64,000 bases of DNA from Melampsora larici-populina 98AG31 (lineage: Eukaryota; Basidiomycota; Pucciniomycetes; Pucciniales; Melampsoraceae). The stretch is taken from positions 680,084 to 744,083 of the forward strand of contig NW_006768796.1 in assembly GCF_000204055.1 (NCBI RefSeq). The letters run 5' to 3'. Below are positions 48,305 through 57,557 of the stretch, piece after piece (positions within the stretch are counted from its first letter, which is position 1; each line of letters starts with the position of its first letter). A program made the position numbers and the translations under genes. The notes under the pieces are model-generated. The model was not told the origin of the DNA. It searched no databases and was given only the letters and a program-made list of their open reading frames with translations.

Positions 48305-48589
48305 AATATCTGGATGACCTTGTTTGCAGTGTTGAGAAAAAAAAAGAACAAATAAAGAAAGCAAGAAAGTTGATAGACAGAAAGATAGAGAAGAAGCAGG
48401 CGCTTCAGGCTCCCTGTTTTTTCCCAAACAGTCAATACTGGGAAGTTTGGGATAAAGGAGATCCCAGATTTCCCCTACTAAACTGCTCAACAAACCACGC
48501 CAAATGACCGGGGTAAGGAGTAAGTCCCTCGTGCCTCGGTCATCGCTTGCTATGTATAAACCCCGGCACGTGGGACTTAGTTAAGTTTG
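48305..48589 (-). repeat. right terminal inverted repeat, outer element
   Basis: 285 bp, reverse-complement partner of 24964-25248, ending ...AAGTTTG immediately before target copy CACTTGTA. Confidence 0.92.
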
Positions 48590-48597
48590 CACTTGTA
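48590..48597. repeat. 8-bp target site duplication, right copy (outer element)
   Basis: CACTTGTA, identical to 24956-24963. Confidence 0.93.
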
Positions 48598-48953
48598 AAA
48601 CTCTATAACATGTTATAGACCACCAAATCTAAAAAGTCTTTTTCATTCGAAATCTTTTATGAGTTTCGAAAAAGATGTGATGTTTGGCAACAATATATGA
48701 TCAATAAGGACAAGGCGCGGAAGTCAGGTCGTCGTCGTGACAGAAGTATAGTTAGTAGGCTTGTTTTAACCGGATTTTCAAGCCATCTTCTCAAAAGTGG
48801 CTTACAAACCGCTTTCAGACACTGTTTTGTCGAGATAGATGGTTTTTTATTGTCAAGCCTCGCATAGGTTCAGTGAGGCTTGTGATCAAGCATATGTCTG
48901 CTATGGGGCTTTGATGTAACTCACTTCTTTAATCCATTTGCTCATCACTTGAT

Positions 48954-49002
48954 CGCAACGAATTCGTGAGGTCCTAAAATTGGACCTCACGAATTCGTTG
49001 CG
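48954..49002. repeat. perfect hairpin, 21-bp arms
   Basis: CGCAACGAATTCGTGAGGTCC at 48954-48974 and its exact reverse complement at 48982-49002 around a 7-base loop. Confidence 0.92.
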
Positions 49003-49578
49003 ACTTGACTGTTTTCTACGCTAACAGTTAAGTTTCGGCACTTTTGAAAGTGATTTAACCTGTGCATCTTTCCCTCGAGGATGATTTGCACAGGGTTTGC
49101 AAGCTCAAATGAGAAATAAGATGTATGGGTATTCTAATTACACCCATGTAAGAGGATTTCTGTGAAAGGTGTGCCTATGGAATATAAGGACACCTACAAC
49201 ATTCTTTTGTCCTTTCTTTCTTCCTCAGTTATAAGTCGTTATCAGGCTATAGCTATTGATATACTAAAATATTTGCTTAAGTTCATTCTTGTGTGTTAGG
49301 TATTTTGATACATACCATATTTCTAACCTTTTAAGTTTCGCTGACCAATCTTTCTGCTGGAGACTCAGCATTAAATATGTCATGACCAAATTCACAGCCT
49401 AGCTGGTTGCCAATAACGGGCCTGAACCTGGCTAACTTGGTGATGAGTAGAGATATCGATCTGGTGATATGAGTGAGAGCCAAATTGATACCATCTACCA
49501 TGTCACAAGCTCAGCATTCATGGCAACGTTCCATTCATTGTAACATTGCCAACTTCAAGGATGGTATTAGATAGGTTG

Positions 49579-49608
49579 GCGAGTGACATCCTTTTGCATG
49601 TCACTCGC
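49579..49608. repeat. hairpin, 11-bp arms
   Basis: GCGAGTGACAT (49579-49589) and ATGTCACTCGC (49598-49608) around an 8-base loop. Confidence 0.85.
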
Positions 49609-49762
49609 GCTTGACATGGAGATTTGGCTGATCCTCGCCGATGACCGAGTCAAAATCTACTTTTAAACTGGAAAAGTTGGAGACGACGCACAACTTTTGG
49701 GCCGAACTGCGCCTGGTCCTTAATATATCAGATCATATATCACGATATATTCAACTGATCTG

Positions 49763-49786
49763 AAAAACAGCCTCGAGGCTGTTTTT
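49763..49786. repeat. 24-bp perfect palindrome
   Basis: Arms AAAAACAGCCTC and GAGGCTGTTTTT meet without a loop. In RNA either strand would form a stem ending in a U run, resembling a terminator, but no transcript can be assigned. Confidence 0.85.
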
Positions 49787-50488
49787 CCAACAAAAAACAC
49801 TTTTTGCCCCTCTCTTGATTGAGCTTTGTCAAGTTCAATCACAATCGTGGCGATCTTTTGATAGCTGTTTTGGACAACTGTTCGGTAAATTGTATAACCA
49901 AATTACACTTTTTGGGAAACACAGCCAAATGGGCCCTAATCAAATTATCATTTTCTCTCAACATCTATCATATTTACATTTTGAACAACTCTCTTAATAC
50001 ATTTACTGCAACTACAAGAAGATCACCATGACAGTCCAAGTTCTCATAGAAAGTGCATAGTTTCAGGAGGAGCACTAGGCATTATTCTGAGTCAGGTAAT
50101 TGAGATTTATAAATTGTTTCTGTTTTGTTAAATTGTTATCAATGTCTATTATCATTTTAATTTCACTTTGTTGAAACAATTGATGAACCAAGAAGAATTG
50201 TGATGAAAGATAGATTGAAGTAAGTAGTATTGGAAAAAGTCAAATTCAGAGGTAGTTGAAGATGATGATCAAAGTGATGTTGATCATGAATGGGAATGGG
50301 AGTGGATGGAAATTGAGGTTGAGGTTGGGTATTTGTATTGAGGAGGACAATGGGGGATGCTTGATCAAGTGTACAGCCCAATGCATAATTGATGACTTTG
50401 GAGAAAAAAAAACCTCCAGTTTTTTTAAAAAGTGACCGAGTTTTTCAAAAATTCATTGAGTTTTGTTTTGAAAACTGGCTGAGTAATA

Positions 50489-51304
50489 CACTACACCAAA
50501 TGTAATCTTTACCGGGCGGTAAAGAAAACTACTGACATAGAAAAGTCCTGAGGCAACAGGAAGAGAGCTAAAAATCTGAAAAAATATGCACCTTGTTCCT
50601 AGATGTTGGGGCGTCATGATGAGTATTTTTTTGTATTTTACACGCAGATATTGGTTTATGTACTAACAATAAATGCTGAAAATCATCAAAAACTCACATG
50701 TAACAATACCTAAAATTTGGGTCATGAGTATGAAGACAATATTTTGTGGTCTAAAAACTTCAATAACTTTTGCAATTCTGCTCCAAATAACTCGATTTTT
50801 GGTTCATTCACAAGCTGAACTATTCTCCTTCACACTTCATAATATTAGTAAGGTGCTATCTAGTCATTTAAACACTCTACATATGTTCAAACAGTTCTGC
50901 ATGAATAGCTCTGTAGGATCTTTTTTAGACCAGCTACAGATGTGATGTCTCAATGAAAAATGTAGAGGGAAGGCTCACCTTTTTAATGCACTTCAAATCG
51001 AGTGATTTGATTCAGAACTTCAAAAGTTATTGATGTTTGAAGATTCCAAAATCCTGTCTTCAAAGTCAAGGGCCAAATTTCAGGTATTGTTACAGGTGGG
51101 TTTTTGATGATTCTCAGCCTTTATTGTTAGTACATTAACCAATATCTGTGTGTAAAATATAAAAAAATACTTGTCATGACGCCCCAACATCTAGGAACAA
51201 GGTGCATATTTTTTCAGATTTTTAGCTCTCTTCCTGTTGCCTCAGGACTTTTCTATGTCAGTAGTTTTCTTCACCGCCCGGTAAAGATGACATTTGGTGT
51301 AGTG
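50489..51304. mobile_element. CACTA-type MITE (816 bp)
   Basis: Inverted ends CACTACACCAAATG, with similarity extending inward through the ACCGGGCGGTAAAG and CTACTGACATAG segments and more than 200 bp further. Flanked by a 3-bp duplication ATA (50486-50488 and 51305-51307). No coding capacity. Its ends differ from those of the CACTA element starting at 52988, so a different autonomous partner is expected. Confidence 0.88.
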
Positions 51305-51310
51305 ATAGAC

Positions 51311-51449
51311 GGTCTCAAAGCAAACCTGGTTGCCAAAAAACCCGGTACACCCAGTTGCTTTTTTGGTGGTAACTTTGTGTATTGAGTTGACATTTTTGAC
51401 ACCTCCAAGCCAAAAAGACAACCAGGTGTACCGGGTTTGCTTTGAGACC
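51311..51449. repeat. small foldback repeat
   Basis: GGTCTCAAAGCAAACC at 51311-51326 is mirrored by GGTTTGCTTTGAGACC at the right end. GGTACACC and GGTTG segments are also mirrored but rearranged. No clear target duplication, so its mobility is unproven. Confidence 0.65.
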
Positions 51450-52987
51450 GGCTAATTCCAAAAGTTGATGAGGTTTTTCAAAAAGTCGCACAAAATTGGA
51501 AAATAGCCTACAGCCGCTGTGGTGATCTATTTACGATATTAAGCAAAAAAATTAATCATCTTTACTTTACCAGTTTATTAGCAAACTTCAATATAGCAGA
51601 GAATTCGAAATTCAGGTTTTCAGATCAATTGAAGCTCTTAGAGGCTTATGTATACTTATTAGCTCATTATTATGTCATCATATTTCAAAATCATTATTAA
51701 GATCAACATAGTTTACTTACAAAGTTATTACAAAAAGACAGAAAAAGAAAAGATAAGAAAAATTCGAAAATATAGGTGTAAAAGTTGGAAAATGGTTTTT
51801 AGCTTATTTATAATTAAGTTATGGGTTTTATGAGGTTAGAATATGAAAGAACAACAGTTTATTATACAGGAACAATTTTAATATTCAAGGTTGATAAGGG
51901 GAAACAGAAGTTATCAGCAGAAAGGTACTTTTTCGAAGTTGGTAAACAAGGGTTATGCGTGTAGTTTACATATGTAATGGTGGTAGTAGTAGAAATTAAG
52001 GTTGCCAAGGGGATTTTCCGGGATTTTTAAGGTTATAGAAGATGATGTCATATTACATGAGCAAGAAAAAGAGAGTAGCAGCTGTGAAAAGTGAAGAAAA
52101 TAGGTGCAAATCGTCGAAAATGGAGGTTTTCAGCTAATTACATATGTCAAATGACGTCAGAATAAGTTGGTAGATAGCTCATTCAACGCAGAAGAGTGGT
52201 TTACATAATGTACAGCCTTTAAATCATTAGTAACGGAGGTGTATGTAACAAGTTATAAGGGAAATAAGAAGTTGGTGTGAATCTCGAATTTACAGTCACA
52301 AGTCACATGTAACACCAAAAACCTTAACTTCACAACTCAATATCTTACTCATCACTCATCAGAAGTAGGTCTTATAGGTGTCAGAAATGATCAGTAACAC
52401 GTGAGCTACAAGATGCACTTTAGTAATCAAAAATTGGAGCACATCTAAAAAAATTCGTAATCTCAAAAATTGGGTTTCAGCTAGTTTACAAGGAAAAAAT
52501 CACCTGTATTCATCATAAGAAGTGCTGTACATTACATCATTGAGTCATTGATCACTTTTGGCTGTGAAAATTACATCATACATTGGTAACAAGATCATTA
52601 CATTGCGTCATTACATGGTTTTTAGGGTTATTTAGGCGGATTTGATTGGTTTTTGAGGCTGTTGACTGTTGTAAAGATTGTTACATGTGGATATAAGTAC
52701 TCCTTGATGATTTTAGGATTGTAGCGCCCTTTTCTGCATCTTATACCTTTGTTGTAGTGTTATAAATCATCATTTATTTACTATATTTGTACTAAGATCA
52801 CTTAAATCCGCCCCTTCAAAGCAAGGAGAAATTTATTTACGTGTGTTAAAGACTACAAGTCTAATTGGGAATAATACTTACAACAGTATTGCTAGTAATA
52901 AACATAGTGTGTGACTTTTTTGCGCTTAAAATCTGGGAATAATACTTAACAACAGTATTGCTTTATTTTCTCTGGTGCTTTATCTAT
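51450..52987. other. gene-free AT-rich spacer
   Basis: About 1.5 kb with no open frame worth reporting. Ends at the left terminus of the CACTA element. Confidence 0.5.
52866..52962. repeat. short direct repeat
   Basis: A 28-29 base unit starting TGGGAATAATACTTA and ending CAGTATTGCT occurs at 52866-52893 and 52934-52962, differing by one base insertion. Lies just left of the CACTA terminus. Confidence 0.8.
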
Positions 52988-53030
52988 CACTACGCGAAAA
53001 TTAATATTTTCCAAAGGGAAAAGAAATATA

Positions 53031-53086
53031 CTAGGAATTATCTTTTCCCTATCTTTTCCGCAAAAATCCTAGGAATTATCTTTTCC
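53031..53086. repeat. subterminal direct repeats of the CACTA element
   Basis: CTAGGAATTATCTTTTCC occurs at 53031-53048 and 53069-53086, within 100 bp of the terminus. Such motifs are the binding sites of TnpA-like proteins in EnSpm elements. Confidence 0.7.
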
Positions 53087-53546
53087 ATCACCAAGCTTCA
53101 GTTTAATGATTTGTTGCTCAGATTATCCTGACAATCTCTTACACCCTGATTGCTGAAGCCACCTTCTGCAGCCCATGTCATTCATTCGCGTGGATGAGCT
53201 TGTTCATTAGATGTAATCTGTGCAGTACTTGTAAAGGATTCAATTAATGTACATACAATTCTTTTGCGCAAAGCTATATGAGCCAATTTGAACTGGCATC
53301 CGACCTACATCACCTTGACAACCTACAAGTGTACATACATTCTCCCATTCCAGGGGATTCTCGAATCAGAAGAGTTTTCCAATTACCCAAGAGTAGACCT
53401 TGAGAAGCAGGACGCGACCACTCCACCGCTCTCAACACACTTGATTTGTATCACAGCCTGGTTCAAACTTCAACGTATCGCTCGAAGAGCCCCCCATTCA
53501 CCTCATAAGTCTTGAATCCGAACTTCCAGTGCAGTCAAATCGAGTA

Positions 53547-56500
53547 ATGCTTTCACCAAAGCCGAAAGCCGATCCAAGGAGAGTTGTTTGTCAGTGCCAG
53601 AGTCATGGCTGTTACAAAAGCTTCTATATCGATGCCCATGGAAACTCTCAGCAAGGTGTGGAGGTTCTCCCAGCGACTAAAGAATCGCATACCCGTGCCG
53701 ACTTGCGATCACAAATCGAGTCAACATCTGCAGGAGCAATTGAACACCAATCAAGCTCAACTGAATCACCTTCGGTCGATCAGACAGACCAGCTTGTCGC
53801 ACATCTAACCCGTCTAGGTTTGGGTTCATCTAGAAACTCGAAAGAGCGAAATCCTGCGGTGAACACAATGAATAGATCTGTGTCGGCACCCACCCATCAT
53901 CTTTTGCTTAATCAACCTCAAAACGATCAATTGTGTGAACCATCCACATCCAATTCAAAGGAACCGGGACAGAATATGGAGGAAACATCACCATCAAGCC
54001 ATATACGATCTGACATCCCTCCAGTGACTCCCTCGCGCAACAAACCACCATTTTTAGATCCTGATGTATGCAACGCGGCGGATTCAGCAAGACAAAATGG
54101 GTTACGGCAATATGACACTAGTAAGTATGTTCCCAATTGAAGCTTACTAGTTAAACGCGATACTGATTTTGATTTCTGCCTTTTGAAGATCGCTTTCACG
54201 ACTTCACGCTATCATCCTTCAATCCAGTGTGCCTTCACATTGCACTCACTGCCGTCATTATCAATGTGTTCGATCACGCGTCAATGTTAACATCGGCCTG
54301 GTTAATGGATATGATGCGCATATCGGTGGAACTTTTGATCATGTATGGTCTAGTGACAAAAAAGGACGCCACGCCACTCACTCTTGCTGAAATTCCGATT
54401 TTTCGACGGTTGCCTCGTACCATTACCACTGCGATTGGATGGCTTCAAATAGACCCTTCACTAATTTATATGAATTGCTGCAGAAGCTGTTTTGCTCTTT
54501 ATTCTCTGGCCAAAACACCGACTTGGTGCAATTATCGAATTCGAAATGTTCCTGGGGGACCTTCTGATCCATCTGATGCAAATGTCGAGATTGCAACTGA
54601 AATTGGAGAGGCCCCAGACGTGCAAGAGGAAGATCTTAAAGAAGAAACCTGCGGAGAGCCTCTACTACGGTTCTCCCGAGGTGAACAAGTTCCGGTTTGA
54701 CGATATGCCTTCCAAGATCTATCTGAGTGGATTGCACGTCAATACTCACGTCCTCTCTGTGAAGAATGGCTCGACGAATCGTTGATTGAATCAAGACGAC
54801 CTTTTAACGCCAGCGAAGATATCCACGACATCCACGGATCTCGAATCTGGAAAGAGTTTTGTGGACCAGATGGTCGACAATTCACGGCAAAAAGCGGGAA
54901 TTTGGTATTTGGAATGTTTGTTGACGGTATCAACCCATTTGGAAACAAACAGAGCGGCCATCACAATTCCATTACTTTCATAGTCCTTATCTGCCTTACA
55001 CTACCAATCCGGATTCGAAATCGGCCAGAGAATGTATTTCTCGTAGGCATCGCACCAGGTCCTCGAGAACCGTCACTCGAACAGACCAACTGGATATTGG
55101 GACCAATTGTAGCCCAACTTCAAGAGTTATGGCAACCTGGTCTACTCTTGTCTAAAACTCATCAGTACACCAGCGGGCGGATCATTCATGCGGCATTATT
55201 ACCATTCATTGCGGATATTCCGGCTGTACAACGATCACTTGGGTTTCCGAGTGCTACGAGCAAACACTTCTGCTCGTTTTGTCTACTCGAAAAGCAAGAA
55301 ATCGAGAACTTTGACCAAGCTTCATGGCCTCTTCGAACATGTTCGCAGCACAAGCTATGGGCATATGAAGCTCGTGACGCAACAAGTCCTGAAGAAAGGA
55401 AGGCAATTTTTGAAACCCACGGTGTTTGCTATTCCGTCTTGAATGATCTCGAGTATTGGAATATCGTGGATTTCCATGTGGTCGACTCGATGCATAATCT
55501 TCTTCTTGGTCTCCTTTCTTGGCAGCTGCGACGATTTTGGTCTATGACTGATACCAAGAGCGAAGAAGATGAATTACCACCCGTCAGTAAAAAGGAGTTG
55601 TTGGACCTTTTCGCCGAGAATTCCGAATTTCAAAAGCGCGAAAGCCAAACTGTCAATCTGGAGGAAGTGCAGCCCAACAATGGAGGCACCATACATGATC
55701 TTCATTCATCGGATCTGAGTAGCGATGCCGACTTTAATCCTTTAGGTGATCCTGGATGGGATTCCGAGTGGATTTCTCCGCCTCTTGGGGAGGTCATCTT
55801 TGACAAGAAGATGCTGCAAAGAATCAACTCCCTGCTCCCGCGGATCCATATACCCACGTGGATCAAACGTGCAATTCCTGTAGTTGGAAAGGCGTCCTTT
55901 GGCAAACTGAAAGCGGATGAGTGGAGAAACCTCTTCACCATCCAATTACCTTTAACGCTAATTCCAATTTGGAGCGGCCAGGATCATGTGAAGACAGCCC
56001 TCCTGAGAAACTTCTGGCATCTTGTTTCTCTCGTTAACTTGGCTTTGAAGAGGGTAATGAATGAAAATATAATAGTTCGATATCGGTATCATCTTCAGGA
56101 GTATCTCAAAAGCTCGACTGTACTCTTTCAACACTGTAATCTTGCACCAAATCATCACATGGCCATGCATTTGGCGGACTGTCTTGAACGCTTTGGTCCG
56201 GTACGTGCATGGTGGTCATTTCCTTTTGAGCGTTTAATGGGAAGAATACTCAAAGGTTGTCACAACAATCATATAGGTATGTCTTCATTACTTCTCTCAA
56301 ACATATGTTGAAAGATATGCAATCGTATACTGATTTTGCACTACATTGACTGGAACAAGGCGAGCTGGAAATCACATTCATGAAAAGCTTCTGTTGTGCT
56401 GGAAATTTAGCGGCTTTACTGAAAGATAATCAACTTCCTGATGCACTTGAGCCGTACGCCTCACGGCTGGAGTCACTTTACGATCCACCTCCACCAGCTA

Positions 56501-57075
56501 AGAAGAAACTCTCCAACTCAAAGCTCGAGCCCATCGAACACTCTGTTCTCCTCCTTTTGTTGAACCATTTGAACAAGGAAAACGTAGACGGGTGCACCTG
56601 GGTCCTCCCAAATCAGTGGTGTCTGGATTCACACAAAAAAAATGTTCTTACACAGCCATTAACCGCTTGTGCTTTTTTCTACAAGCAGATTGAACACTTG
56701 GATGTGCACTTTTCGACTTTCACATCAAATCCGAACAACAGCTTCATTACATTCAATTTGAAAAAAGAGCGTATGTTTGGTCGAATATTTTCTATCTTCA
56801 TGCATCGTCGCACTCCAAAACCTTCTCTCAACCTGATGGACACTTGGATCCATGTCCAAACCTTTCCAATCGTCCCACTGCATATGCACAACCCGATGAC
56901 ACAAGTAGATGCAACCGATGTTCAAGTACATCTGCGTGCTTGGGGTCCAACTGTGAATCATGTGATCAATCTGAATGATGTGATAGCACATTGCTCTTGG
57001 ATTATGTACAAGCCTTGTGAACTTCACAAGAATTTGAGTATTCCAACTGTTGCTCTTGTATCGATGGAGCGATAA
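53547..57075 (+). pseudogene. CACTA transposase, Tnp2 type (one nonsense codon)
   Basis: Three exons join in phase: 53547-54120, 54189-56276, 56360-57075, about 1126 codons. The N-terminus has a Cys/His segment (VCQCQSHGC) and a Ser/Thr-rich stretch. After it come RYAFQDLSEWIARQYSRP and a Tnp2 core with LVFGMFVDGINPFGNKQSGH, then FLVGIAPGPREPS, an FCSFC pair and FHVVDSMHNLLLG. Further on, NHHMAMHLADCLERFGPVRAWW and FPFERLMGRILKG match the region after Tnp2 in fungal CACTA elements (DUF4218-like). The catalytic DDE residues would include the Asp in FVDGIN. A TGA at 54698-54700 (codon about 362) lies where Arg-Arg is expected, so the copy is inactive unless read through. The rest is intact, implying recent decay. 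Confidence 0.88.
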
Positions 57076-57127
57076 TTTCAACATATGTCATTAAAACTAT
57101 GAAGTCAAGACTTTGCAAGGTGATCCT

Positions 57128-57371
57128 CATTTCATATCTCATATTATTTGTGTGTGAATTGAGCAAAAAGAATAAAGATTGATTGCTTTTCAAATGTGAC
57201 CACTTTTTCATCTTTTACATTATTTGTGCGTGAATTAAATGAAAAACAATACAAATTGAATTACTTCACCCACAAATGTGACCACTTTTTCATCTTTTAC
57301 ATTCTTTGTGCGTGAATCAAATGAAAAAGAATAAAAATTGAAATACTTCATTCAAAAATGTGACCACTTTG
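57128..57371. repeat. tandem repeat, three copies of about 82 bp
   Basis: Units ending AAATGTGACCACTTT recur at 57192, 57274 and 57356, each preceded by a TTTGTGCGTGAAT-type segment. Lies between the convergent transposase and accessory gene, in their 3' regions. Confidence 0.8.
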
Positions 57372-57557
57372 TACATACTTCGAAATGATGTCAATCAATG
57401 AGATCATATGTGAATTGGAATTGTTCGCACTGGCCTGCAGTTTGAAGAAACAACCCATTTTGAATATATTTCAAGTTTGATACCTGGTTCAATCAGAACC
57501 TATATCATCCGTACTAAGCGCCAGGCCTAATTGTTGAGATATGAAATAAAGAAACAA

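Larger units (their letters stand above)
24964..48589. mobile_element. DUF6589/RecQ-helicase DNA transposon with nested insertions
   Basis: A 23.6-kb interval bounded by near-perfect 285-bp inverted repeats starting CAAACTTAACTAAGTCCC, with an identical 8-bp target duplication. It encodes a DUF6589-family protein (plus strand from the left) and a RecQ-like helicase (minus strand from the right); their stop codons lie 47 bp apart. Subtracting the KDZ element (11,233 bp), the LTR retrotransposon (6,020 bp) and their target copies leaves about 6.36 kb. The ends, duplication length and gene pair fit a cut-and-paste DNA transposon. I know DUF6589 only as an uncharacterised fungal domain, so calling it the transposase is inference. 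Both genes carry one nonsense codon, so this copy is not autonomous. Confidence 0.85.
48598..50488. other. gene-poor spacer with hairpins
   Basis: No supported gene in 1.9 kb. Contains three strong inverted repeats listed separately, and otherwise unremarkable AT-rich sequence. It could be decayed transposon DNA. Confidence 0.45.

Noticed and set aside
25063..48493. Open frames in the outer inverted repeats (25063-25441 and 48212-48493)
   Set aside because: Present in both repeat arms in opposite orientation, low complexity (Leu/Ser/Phe runs) and cut by the repeat boundary.
26516..54700. Selenocysteine or programmed readthrough at the in-frame TGA codons
   Set aside because: The TGAs sit at unrelated positions in unrelated proteins where Arg is expected, the following bases vary, and fungi generally lack selenocysteine insertion.
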